A DNA stretch of 14,408 nucleotides from an uncultured Selenomonadaceae bacterium. GTDB lineage: Bacteria; Bacillota; Negativicutes; Selenomonadales; Selenomonadaceae. A model generated the notes under the pieces. It was given only the letters and a program-made list of their open reading frames with translations, was not told the DNA's origin and searched no databases. Shown here one piece after another: positions 1-7,746 of this stretch (the stretch's first letter is position 1; each line of letters opens with the position of its first letter). Where the stretch lies: assembly GCA_937902665.1 (NCBI GenBank), contig CALELM010000029.1:1-14408 (forward strand), read 5' to 3'. The position numbers and the translations under genes are program-made.

Positions 1-399
1 ATATCAATGCAGACATCATAGAAGACCTATTTACAGACTTTTATTCACACCCTCGCCTGTTGTATGAAAATCATGTCCGTCCTTATCACCGTCATTTTAT
101 ACGGACGTATGATTGAAATATACCTTTATGTATCAGTAGCACCAATTCCGGCGGCAACCGTAACCAACAGGGAATGGGGAACAGTCGGAACCAACTATCT
201 AAAGGGACTTATCGCTTTAGCATTTCAGGGATTTTTCATTATGGTATGTGTGGCAATCTATGCTGTGCTTGTGGCAAGCGTGGCAGTAGCAAGTAACCTT
301 CACAGCGCCTTATGGTCTGTGGCAGCCTATACCGTAATCTTATGCTTCAGCTTATTCAAGACAGGTTCCTTATCAAAATCAATCTTTAACGCTCACTAA
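1..399 (+). CDS. VirB6/TrbL-like conjugal transfer membrane protein, C-terminal part, frameshifted
   Basis: This is the polytopic inner-membrane component of the mating channel. The readable C-terminal part (an ORF from ATG 64) is very hydrophobic, with three probable membrane helices around positions 70-140, 205-290 and 300-360. It carries the family-like segment GRMIEIYLYVSVAPIPAATV and a conserved-looking REWGTVGTNY loop. The true start lies outside the window. Upstream of position 64 the open frame ends at a TAG (19-21). A different frame from base 3 reads INADIIEDLFTDF, and removing one T from TTTT (39-42) joins it smoothly to IHTLACCMKIMSV. I therefore infer a one-base insertion in a homopolymer, either a real mutation or a sequencing error. 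ATG 64 is not a convincing native start because no ribosome site precedes it. The gene sits directly before prgI, as in other Tn1549-like elements (CD1112-type family, from memory). Confidence 0.75.
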
Positions 400-406
400 T
401 TCATGG

Positions 407-427
407 TGGGCGTTGCCCATATATGGG
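407..427 (+). promoter_or_regulatory. Two mutually exclusive small hairpins ahead of the prgI ribosome site
   Basis: TGGGC-GTT-GCCCA (407-419) and the palindrome CCCATATATGGG (416-427) share the CCCA segment, so only one can form at a time. They lie 10 bases before the AAAGGAG ribosome site of prgI (438-444). There is no T-run after either, so this is not a simple terminator. A role in mRNA processing or translational tuning is only a guess. Confidence 0.35.
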
Positions 428-450
428 TATGCACACGAAAGGAGCAGACT

Positions 451-876
451 ATGGCAATATCAGTACCAGTGCCAAAAGACCTGAGTGGCATCAAAACGAA
501 AGTAGCATTAAATCTTACCAAAAGACAGATCATCTGTTTTAGCGGAGCTGCCATTACCGGAGTTCCTTTGTATTTTCTTACAAAGGGAGTTTTAGGAACA
601 CAGGCGGCAGCCCTGATCATGGTGGGAGTGATGCTGCCATTTTTCTTTTTGGCAATGTATGAAAGGGACGGGTTTCCGGCAGAAAAACTTCTGTACTTTA
701 TGATACGGCAGAAGATACTTACACCGGGGATACGTCCTTATAAATCGGAAAACCTCTACGAGCAGTTGGAGGAAAGAGAAAAAATAAAGAAGGAGGTGCG
801 CTACCTTGAAGAAAAGGCTTTCAAAAAATCCTCAGCAAAAGGCGCAAGCCAGAAACCGCAGAATGACGGAAAATAA
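451..876 (+). CDS. PrgI family conjugal transfer protein
   Basis: This is a small membrane protein of 141 aa, of the family that sits between VirB6-like and VirB4-like genes in Gram-positive type IV secretion loci. It probably fills a VirB3-like role in the mating channel. The N-terminus (AISVPVPKDLSGIKTKVALN) is the typical PrgI opening. Two hydrophobic helices follow at about residues 26-45 and 50-68, then a cytoplasmic charged tail rich in Lys and Glu. I chose ATG 451 because AAAGGAG lies 6 bases upstream. The frame stays open back to 403, but that extension has no ribosome site and reads unlike the family. The 3' end overlaps the virB4 start by 71 bases, which suggests translational coupling. 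Confidence 0.85.
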   Translation: MAISVPVPKDLSGIKTKVALNLTKRQIICFSGAAITGVPLYFLTKGVLGTQAAALIMVGVMLPFFFLAMYERDGFPAEKLLYFMIRQKILTPGIRPYKSENLYEQLEEREKIKKEVRYLEEKAFKKSSAKGASQKPQNDGK

Positions 877-2836
877 GCAGGCGGCAAATAAAACCGGACT
901 TACATTTTCGGAAAAGAAGCGGTTAGTGGAGCTTAGACGTATCCTTGCCGAAAACGGGAAGGAACAGGCAAAGCCGGATACTGCACAGAAAACCATTACC
1001 TTCAAAAAGATGTTTCGTGATGGTATCTGTCAGGTAACACATAATTTTTACACGAAGATGGTGGAGTTTTACGACATCAACTATGACCTTCTGGAAGTAG
1101 AAGACCATGGAGATATTTTAGAGGAGTACAGCAAGCTCATCAATTACTTTGATCCGTCCATTAAGTTTGAACTGTTCTTATTCAACAGGCAGGTCAATGA
1201 ACAGGCACTTGCGGAGCAGTTTGACATACCTTTGCAGGATGATGATTTTGACGATATTCGTGAGGAATACACACAAATGCTGAAGCATCAGTCGGCAAAG
1301 GGAAACAACGGTATCATCAAGTCAAAGTATCTCATTTTTGGTGTGGAAAGCACCGGATACAAGGAAGCTAAAAACAAACTGAATAATATTGAGAAAGATG
1401 TTATCAGAAACTTAAATAACATCGGCACAAATGCCCGGTCACTTGACGGAAAGGAAAGACTTCGTATCCTGCATGAGTATTTTAATCAGGGAACGATGGA
1501 GCCTTTCCGTTTTTCATTTAAGGAACTGTCAGAGTCCGGCAAGTCCGTCAAGGACTATATTGCATCGCCGGGATTTGACTTTAGGTATCCGAGCAGATTT
1601 AAGTCCGGCAGTATGTACGGAAGTGTTCACTATCTGGATATTATCGCACCGAGATTTAATGACGAGCTGTTAAAGAAGCTCCTTGACATTGATGATAACC
1701 TTACCATTACCATGCACATGCAGACGATGGACCCGGTAAAGGCAATCAAGATGTTAAAGGAAGCTTTGACGAACATTCAGAAGATGAAGATTGAGGAGCA
1801 GAAAAAGGCTGTCCGCAGCGGCTACGATATGGACATTCTGCCTACGGACATCATCACTTATGAAAAGGACACCTTAGAGCTTTTAGACGATCTGAATACG
1901 AGTAATCAGAAGATTGTTAAAATGACTTTCCTGATTACCTGTTACGGAAAGACAAAAAGGGAGCTTGAGAACATCACGCAGAGGGTGTCCGGCATTATTC
2001 AGCAGGCAAACTGCAACTTACGATGCTTGCAGTATTTACAGGAGCAGGGGCTTATGGCATCTGCACCGATTGGCTGCAACGATACCGGAATTGAGAGAGT
2101 GCTGACAACCAAAAGCACTGCTATCCTTGTTCCATTCTGTACACAGGAGTTATTTATGCCTGCTCCGGCAATTTATTACGGGTTAAATGCCCTTTCAAAC
2201 AACATGATTATGGCAGACCGCAAAAGGCTCCGTACACCAAACGGCGTGATACTTGGAACACCGGGTTCCGGTAAATCCTTCAGCGCAAAGCGGGAGATTT
2301 TATCCTGTTTCCTTATGACAAAGGATGACATTATTATTTGTGATCCGGAGGGAGAGTATTTCCCATTGGTACAGGCATTAAAGGGACAGGTCATAAGGCT
2401 TGCCACCGACTCCAAAGATTATTTAAACCCGATGGATATTCAGTTATCCCACAAAGGGGACAAGGAAGCTCTGAAATTAAAGAGTGACTTTCTCATTACC
2501 CTGTGTGATCTGATTGCCGGAGGAAAGGATGGTCTGGAGAATGATGAGAAGGGTATCATTGACGAATGTATCCGTCATATCTATGATACCTATTTTGAAA
2601 ATCCTGTGCCGGAGAATATGCCTATTCTTGAGGACTTATACAATGCACTCTTAAAATATGAGCCGAAAAACGTGGAAAAGGAGCTTGCAAAGGAAGCAAA
2701 GGCAAAGGCGGTCAGAATTGCCAACAGCCTTGTGTTGTATGTAAGCGGTTCGCAGAATTATTTTACCACCGTACCAACGTGGACTCACAGAACCGTATCA
2801 TCTGTTTTGACATCAGGGACTTGGGAAAACAGTTAA
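806..2836 (+). CDS. VirB4-like conjugal transfer ATPase, N-terminal 80% (gene frameshifted)
   Basis: This is the motor ATPase of the mating channel (CD1110-type VirB4 family). The frame holds the N-terminal VirB4 region, then Walker A GTPGSGKS (residues 484-491, Lys490) and a DPEGEY motif at about 513. The start is TTG 806, with AAGGAGG (790-796) 9 bases upstream inside prgI. ATG 863 is a weaker alternative. After residue 653 (...SGSQNYF) the frame runs into 23 unrelated residues and stops. The family-like continuation NHRTNVDSQNRIICFD is restored by adding one A before base 2765 (AA to A deletion). The Walker B half lies in the next entry, so this product alone should have no ATPase activity. 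The reconstructed protein is 837 aa, about normal for the family. A sequencing error or programmed frameshift cannot be excluded. Confidence 0.88.
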   Translation: MKKRLSKNPQQKAQARNRRMTENKQAANKTGLTFSEKKRLVELRRILAENGKEQAKPDTAQKTITFKKMFRDGICQVTHNFYTKMVEFYDINYDLLEVEDHGDILEEYSKLINYFDPSIKFELFLFNRQVNEQALAEQFDIPLQDDDFDDIREEYTQMLKHQSAKGNNGIIKSKYLIFGVESTGYKEAKNKLNNIEKDVIRNLNNIGTNARSLDGKERLRILHEYFNQGTMEPFRFSFKELSESGKSVKDYIASPGFDFRYPSRFKSGSMYGSVHYLDIIAPRFNDELLKKLLDIDDNLTITMHMQTMDPVKAIKMLKEALTNIQKMKIEEQKKAVRSGYDMDILPTDIITYEKDTLELLDDLNTSNQKIVKMTFLITCYGKTKRELENITQRVSGIIQQANCNLRCLQYLQEQGLMASAPIGCNDTGIERVLTTKSTAILVPFCTQELFMPAPAIYYGLNALSNNMIMADRKRLRTPNGVILGTPGSGKSFSAKREILSCFLMTKDDIIICDPEGEYFPLVQALKGQVIRLATDSKDYLNPMDIQLSHKGDKEALKLKSDFLITLCDLIAGGKDGLENDEKGIIDECIRHIYDTYFENPVPENMPILEDLYNALLKYEPKNVEKELAKEAKAKAVRIANSLVLYVSGSQNYFTTVPTWTHRTVSSVLTSGTWENS

Positions 2837-3318
2837 AGGAGCTTGGTATGCTAATCGTTCAGGACGCCGTATGGAACAGGGTGTCGCAGAACAGGGAGCG
2901 TAAGATTGCCACCCGTTATTACTGTGATGAGTTCCACCTTCTGTTAAAGGAAAAGCAGACCGCCATTTACTCTGTGGAAATCTGGAAGCGTTTCAGAAAG
3001 TGGGGAGGTATCCCGACAGGGCTTACCCAGAACGTGGGTGACTTCTTACGTTCAGAGGAAATCGAGGGTATCTTGGGTAACAGTGACTTTGTGTATCTGT
3101 TAAACCAGAAAGCAAAGGATCAGGCGATACTTGCAGACAAGTTAGGGCTTTCTGAAAAGCAGCTTTCCCATGTAACCAATTCCGAGCCGGGTTCTGGTCT
3201 GATACTGTTTGACAACGTGGTTATTCCGTTTGTTGACAAGTATCCGACAAACACCAAAACCTATGCGATTATGAACACCAAGCCGGAGGAAGCAGTTAAG
3301 AAAGATGAGGCGAGTTAA
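2779..3318 (+). CDS. VirB4-like ATPase, C-terminal fragment (Walker B half)
   Basis: This is the out-of-frame continuation of the VirB4 gene above. GTG 2779 is simply a Val codon of the parent gene and has no ribosome site of its own, so separate translation is unlikely. It contains the Walker B segment YYCDEFHLLL (Asp50-Glu51 here, about 708-709 in the rebuilt protein) and the downstream GGIPTGLTQNVGDFL motif with the conserved Gln. The C-terminus GLILFDNVVIPFVDKYP is also typical of the family. Apart from the single missing base no other lesion is seen: no internal stops and motifs intact. This points to a recent event or a base-calling error. The stop codon overlaps the next start (TAATG), so loss of translation here could also lower expression of the hydrolase gene. 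Confidence 0.85.
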   Translation: MDSQNRIICFDIRDLGKQLKELGMLIVQDAVWNRVSQNRERKIATRYYCDEFHLLLKEKQTAIYSVEIWKRFRKWGGIPTGLTQNVGDFLRSEEIEGILGNSDFVYLLNQKAKDQAILADKLGLSEKQLSHVTNSEPGSGLILFDNVVIPFVDKYPTNTKTYAIMNTKPEEAVKKDEAS

Positions 3319-5912
3319 TGGCAGATAAAAAGACAGAAAAAAGTGCCGCTTCCCATAAAAAGGCTGTAAAAGAATTTCAAAAGGAAGGCAATCCAGACTT
3401 TCAAAAAAGCGGCGGCTCAGATTTTCAGCCGAGAGCTTCCGATGTATTTCAGGAGAAAACTAGAGTTTCACAAAAGCCCGGCACATCGAAAAGCCATACG
3501 AAAAAAGAGTATGGGGAAACTTTTGGACAAAATGTCCAGAAGTCCAGTGCCGATAAGGGACAGGAGGAAAAGGCGGCATTTACCAAAGGCGAGAACACGT
3601 TTTCAGGACAGGATAATTCCGGTCAGACGGAGGAAAACGGGAAAAGGCAGGAAGAAAAAGAGGATTACCACCGCAGGGACACTTACAGGCAGTCACAGGA
3701 AAAGGGCAAATACCACAAAAAGCGTGTGCAGCAAGAGCATAAACACAGGGAAAAAGCCAAAGATACCGTTTTTACGGAAGATGCCGGAAAGGTCTTTACG
3801 GAGGATCGTGCATCGGAGTTTACCGGAAGCGAGAAATTAAAAAAGAAACAGAAACAGGTGCAGAAAGCCGCAGAGAAGGTCAAAAAGGCTAGAGGAAAAC
3901 TTCCAAAGAAGCGGGAATATACCTTGCAGAGAGTTTTTGACGAGGAAACGGGCAAAGGGAAATATGTGGTTGTTCCGCTGGATAAGGAGAAGCCTTTTAA
4001 GCAGGAGAGCCTTTCCAAGACTACGATGCGGCGAATGCAGACTGAAAGCAGAAATTTCGTACATGGCAAGATTGCGGAGAACGAAAAGGAAAATTCTGCT
4101 GTGGAAGGTGCCCATAAGACGGAGCAGAAGGCTGAGGAACTGATTGGCTTTGTAAAAAAGCACTATAAGGGAAAGGAAGCAAGACAGCGGGCGAAGATAG
4201 CGAAGCTGGAAAAAAAGCAGTTTCAGAAAGAGGTCAACTTCCAGTACCAGAAGTTCTTAGAGGAAAACCCGCAGATGCAGAAAAAGGCATTGCAGAAGCG
4301 TTTACAGAAACAGCGCACCAAGCGGGAGTACATGAAAGCAAGACAGAAGGGAGTTGCCACAAAAGCGGCACAGGAAGCAGTGTCAAAGACTGCCAATACT
4401 GCAACAGCCATAGCAAAGAAGTTACAGGAGATTGCAAGCAAAAATGCGAGCGTTCTCATAACGGTTGGCATCATGGCGGTGCTTCTTATTATGATCATGA
4501 TCTCGGTATCGTCCTGTGGGGCGATGTTTGCAGATACTCAGTCTACGGTGCTTGCGGCAAGCTATTTGAGCGAACCGACAGAGATTGATGCGACAGACTT
4601 GCAGTTTACCAGACTGGAGCTTGACCTTCAGAATGAGATTGACAACATTGAAACCGATTATCCGGGATATGATGAGTATTCCTATAATCTTGGGGAAATC
4701 GGACACAATCCGTTTACGCTGATTGGGTATTTATCGGCTGTCCATACGGAGTTTACCGCAAGTGAGGTGGAAAGCGAAGTACAGGCTCTTTTTGATGAGA
4801 TGTATACGCTGACTCTTACACCGGATACGGAAACAAGGACAAGGGCAGTAATCAAGACAGGCACACGCACTGTCACTGATCCGGTAACAGGAGAGGAGAC
4901 AGAGGAAGAATACGAATACGAGGAAGAGGAGGAATACGAAGTCAGCATATTAAGGGTAGTGCTTACGGTCAAACCTTTGGAAACCATTGTTGCCGGAAAG
5001 ATGGATGCGGAGCAGACAGAGATTTTTGCCATGTATGCAGAAACAGGCGGGCTTTTACAGCAGTTTGCTTCTCCGCTTGATCTGTATTGGTATAACTATA
5101 TTTCAAGCTATTACGGATACCGCAAGAACCCGAATACAGGAAATGAGGAACTGCACAGGGGTGTGGATATAGCGGTGCCCACAGGCACAACCGTTTATGC
5201 AGCCCATGACGGGACGGTTACGACAGCAGCTTATGACAGCTATTACGGGAATTATGTGGTCATCGAAAAAGACGGTTACACCACAAAATATGCCCACATG
5301 GACAGCCTGAGTGTCAGTGCAGGGCAGAGCATAACCAAAGGGACGGTAATCGGAACCACGGGAAACACCGGAAGCAGTACCGGAAGCCATCTGCATATCG
5401 AGTGTTTATATAACGGAGAATATTATAATCCGTTATTTTACTTTGATGTAGGCGAGGGAACGCTTTACGGGGAAAGTCCGGGAGGTGGCGGCGGTGCGCC
5501 GGGAAATGCCATACCACCGGATTCCTATGATGATGCAACCGTACAGGCACTTATGGAGGAAGCAGCCAAGTATTTAGGCTATCCGTATGTATGGGGCGGT
5601 TCGTCCCCGTCCACAAGTTTTGACTGTTCCGGTTTTGTGTGCTGGGTATTTACCAACAGCGGCGTACACAATCTGCCACGAACAACCGCACAGGGCATTT
5701 ATGACCAGTGTACTCCCGGATCGGCAAGCGAAGCGAAAGCGGGAGACATTATCTTTTTCACAGGCACCTATAATTCAGCAGGTGCAGTCAGTCATGTAGG
5801 CATCTACTGCGGCAACGGGGTAATGATACACTGTGGCGATCCAATCAAATATGCTTCCATTAACACTCCGTACTGGCAGAGCCACTTTTACAGTTTTGGA
5901 AGATTGAATTAG
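3318..5912 (+). CDS. Membrane-anchored bifunctional peptidoglycan hydrolase (M23 plus NlpC/P60), CD1108-type
   Basis: This protein opens the cell wall for assembly of the mating channel, the VirB1-like role in Gram-positive ICEs. It has 864 aa. Residues 1 to about 370 are very charged (Lys, Glu, Gln) with coiled-coil character and short repeated FQK/FTED-type motifs, presumably cytoplasmic. One membrane helix follows at about 376-398. An exported spacer contains a Glu/Tyr-rich acidic patch (about 525-540). The LytM/M23 domain spans about 605-705, with His613-x3-Asp617 and His691-x-His693 as zinc ligands. An NlpC/P60 domain fills the C-terminus, with Cys770 in DCSGF, His826 in SHVGIY and His838. 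All catalytic residues are present in both domains. A Gly-rich linker (about 722-730) separates them. The start ATG 3318 overlaps the virB4 stop. No cleavable signal peptide is seen, so a type II membrane topology is likely. Confidence 0.92.
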   Translation: MADKKTEKSAASHKKAVKEFQKEGNPDFQKSGGSDFQPRASDVFQEKTRVSQKPGTSKSHTKKEYGETFGQNVQKSSADKGQEEKAAFTKGENTFSGQDNSGQTEENGKRQEEKEDYHRRDTYRQSQEKGKYHKKRVQQEHKHREKAKDTVFTEDAGKVFTEDRASEFTGSEKLKKKQKQVQKAAEKVKKARGKLPKKREYTLQRVFDEETGKGKYVVVPLDKEKPFKQESLSKTTMRRMQTESRNFVHGKIAENEKENSAVEGAHKTEQKAEELIGFVKKHYKGKEARQRAKIAKLEKKQFQKEVNFQYQKFLEENPQMQKKALQKRLQKQRTKREYMKARQKGVATKAAQEAVSKTANTATAIAKKLQEIASKNASVLITVGIMAVLLIMIMISVSSCGAMFADTQSTVLAASYLSEPTEIDATDLQFTRLELDLQNEIDNIETDYPGYDEYSYNLGEIGHNPFTLIGYLSAVHTEFTASEVESEVQALFDEMYTLTLTPDTETRTRAVIKTGTRTVTDPVTGEETEEEYEYEEEEEYEVSILRVVLTVKPLETIVAGKMDAEQTEIFAMYAETGGLLQQFASPLDLYWYNYISSYYGYRKNPNTGNEELHRGVDIAVPTGTTVYAAHDGTVTTAAYDSYYGNYVVIEKDGYTTKYAHMDSLSVSAGQSITKGTVIGTTGNTGSSTGSHLHIECLYNGEYYNPLFYFDVGEGTLYGESPGGGGGAPGNAIPPDSYDDATVQALMEEAAKYLGYPYVWGGSSPSTSFDCSGFVCWVFTNSGVHNLPRTTAQGIYDQCTPGSASEAKAGDIIFFTGTYNSAGAVSHVGIYCGNGVMIHCGDPIKYASINTPYWQSHFYSFGRLN

Positions 5913-5927
5913 AGGAAGTGAGATATT

Positions 5928-6185
5928 ATGACAAAAAGTCAGAGAATAGAAAAGGAAATCACAAAGACAAAAGAACAGCTCGCCACCATACAGGCAAAGT
6001 TAAAGAACATGGAAGAAGAAAAACGTATGGCGGAAAGAGCCGAAAAACTGGATATTATCGAAAAGCATAAAATCTCGTCCGAGAAGCTGCAATTACTTAT
6101 CAAATTCAGCGAGGACGAGATTTTGCAGTTATTAGCACAAAAAGAAAAGGAGAGAACAGGAAATGAAGAAAAAGTTATCAGTTAA
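5928..6185 (+). CDS. DUF4315 family coiled-coil protein
   Basis: This is an 85-aa hydrophilic protein that is almost entirely helical by composition. A long Lys/Glu heptad-like stretch (residues 1-45) is followed by a short amphipathic segment ending EDEILQLLAQKEKE. It matches the small DUF4315 proteins found between the CD1108-type hydrolase and the DUF4366 protein in Tn1549-like elements. The biochemical role is unknown. A weak GAGGAAG ribosome site (5911-5917) lies about 10 bases before ATG 5928. Its last 23 bases overlap the start of the next gene, so the two are probably coupled. No membrane segment or catalytic motif is visible. Confidence 0.8.
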   Translation: MTKSQRIEKEITKTKEQLATIQAKLKNMEEEKRMAERAEKLDIIEKHKISSEKLQLLIKFSEDEILQLLAQKEKERTGNEEKVIS

Positions 6186-7746
6186 GGTGATCATGTCCCT
6201 TATCTTATCGGCAGTATTGTTCTGTATGCCGATTGGGGCATTTATGGCAAACAGAGGCAATACCGTATTGGTACAGGCACAGGATACGGACACAGCAGAA
6301 AATGAGAGTGAAACAGAAACATCGTTTACGGGAACAGAAGAAGAAAGTGAACAGGAAAGCTCAACGGTGTCCGGCAATGACATTCCTGCACCGGAATGTA
6401 CCTGTAAGGAAAAATGCTCACAGTATTCGGTGGATAAGGAATGTGAGGTCTGCAAAGAGGATTACAGTCTTTGTGAGTATGTGAATCCCAACGTGAAAAT
6501 CACAATCAATACACCGACAGGGTGGCACAATGATACCACAAAGGTACATATCTTAGTTGAAGATGTGGCAAAGTCCGGCAACTTTACCGTAAAAAGCGTA
6601 CAGGCGAAAGTTGCACAGAACGGAAGCTGGACGGACATCACAGAGGATATGTATGTGGAGATTTCGGAAAACTGCACCGTCTATGTGCTTGTGACAGACC
6701 AGAAGGGCAATACCTATGAGAAAAACCGTTACATCAAGTGCTTTGATTTTACCAAGCCAACCTTAAATGCGGCGGTCAGCGATGGTCTGTTAAGCGTACA
6801 AGCACACGATACGGATTCCGGTATCAAGGCAGTCTATGTGAATGGTTATGAATTTACCGAGCTGACGAATGGCGTTTTGAATATCCGTCTGCAACAGTTT
6901 GATGCAGGGTATCAGTATTTTACCATTTCCGCAATGGATAATGCCGGAAATATGTCAGAGGTCTATAAGACAGCCAATCCGTATTACACCGATCCGGGAG
7001 CGGAGGACAGTAACGAAAGCAATCCGGCTAAGCAGCTCCCGGTCAGTGCAGAAGCAACCAAGCCTTCCTCAGCAACCGGACAGGTAACGGAGCATACGAA
7101 AACGGACAGTGAGGGCAATACCACATCGGAAACCAGTCCTGCAGAACAGAAAAAAGCTGCCATGCAGGAAGCAGATGCTTCGGAGCAGGCAGAAAATAAT
7201 GCAGAACAGTCGGAGAAAGGGAAAGAGCTTTACACCATTCAGACTGCAAGTGATAAGGTGTTTTATCTGATTATCGACAGGGACGGGGATGAGGAAATGG
7301 TCTACTTCCTGACAGAGATCAGCGAAAATGATTTATTAAATACAACAACGGAAAACAGCGAAACGCTTCCGAAAAATTCCGCAGCACTGGAGTCTGCAAT
7401 TCCGGTAAGTGACGGCGCACTGCCGAACAATAACGCAGAAACGGGTACTGAAGAAACAGAAGAATTGCCGGAGGATGGCGAGGAAAGTACGGAAGAAAGT
7501 ACCGAGGAACCGGAAGAACAGCCCGCACAGCCCGATAATCCGATGGGAACCTATATCGTGCTTGGCATCATTGCAGTCATTGGCATCGGCGCAGGCTACT
7601 ATTTCAAGGTAGTCAAGAAAAAGAAAGAGCAGTTTATTGATGAAGATGATGAGGAGGACGAGGAAGAAGAAGTCTTGGAAGAGGAGGACGAAACCGAGGA
7701 CACAGAGGACGATTTCTTTGAAAAAGACGATGAGGAGGACGAATAA
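6163..7746 (+). CDS. DUF4366 surface protein, CD1107-type mobile element protein
   Basis: This is a 527-aa predicted type I membrane protein. It has a signal peptide (KKKLSVKVIMSLILSAVLF, cleavage near residues 38-40), a Ser/Thr/Glu-rich stretch, and a Cys-rich segment (about 77-105; CTCKEKC and CEVCKEDYSLC). Ig-like or bacterial adhesin-like beta segments follow at about 110-270 (for example KGNTYEKNRYIKCFDFTKP and DNAGNMSEVY). A low-complexity linker leads to the DUF4366 core KELYTIQTASDKVFYLIIDRD (about 350-385). One membrane helix (about 463-483) is followed by a short basic stop-transfer and a cytoplasmic tail of almost pure Asp/Glu. It probably contributes to the extracellular side of the mating apparatus; this is inference from context. 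AAAGGAG at 6146-6152 supports ATG 6163. The stop abuts the topoisomerase start directly (TAA then ATG). Confidence 0.85.
   Translation: MKKKLSVKVIMSLILSAVLFCMPIGAFMANRGNTVLVQAQDTDTAENESETETSFTGTEEESEQESSTVSGNDIPAPECTCKEKCSQYSVDKECEVCKEDYSLCEYVNPNVKITINTPTGWHNDTTKVHILVEDVAKSGNFTVKSVQAKVAQNGSWTDITEDMYVEISENCTVYVLVTDQKGNTYEKNRYIKCFDFTKPTLNAAVSDGLLSVQAHDTDSGIKAVYVNGYEFTELTNGVLNIRLQQFDAGYQYFTISAMDNAGNMSEVYKTANPYYTDPGAEDSNESNPAKQLPVSAEATKPSSATGQVTEHTKTDSEGNTTSETSPAEQKKAAMQEADASEQAENNAEQSEKGKELYTIQTASDKVFYLIIDRDGDEEMVYFLTEISENDLLNTTTENSETLPKNSAALESAIPVSDGALPNNNAETGTEETEELPEDGEESTEESTEEPEEQPAQPDNPMGTYIVLGIIAVIGIGAGYYFKVVKKKKEQFIDEDDEEDEEEEVLEEEDETEDTEDDFFEKDDEEDE

Noticed and set aside
3442..4163. 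Several overlapping frames on both strands within the hydrolase gene
   Set aside because: They are composition shadows of the Lys/Glu-rich arm; none has a ribosome site or a family-like sequence.
4860..4950. Programmed frameshift or repeat in the Glu/Tyr-rich part of the hydrolase
   Set aside because: The frame is continuous, and the GAGGAA-type codons only reflect the acidic patch.
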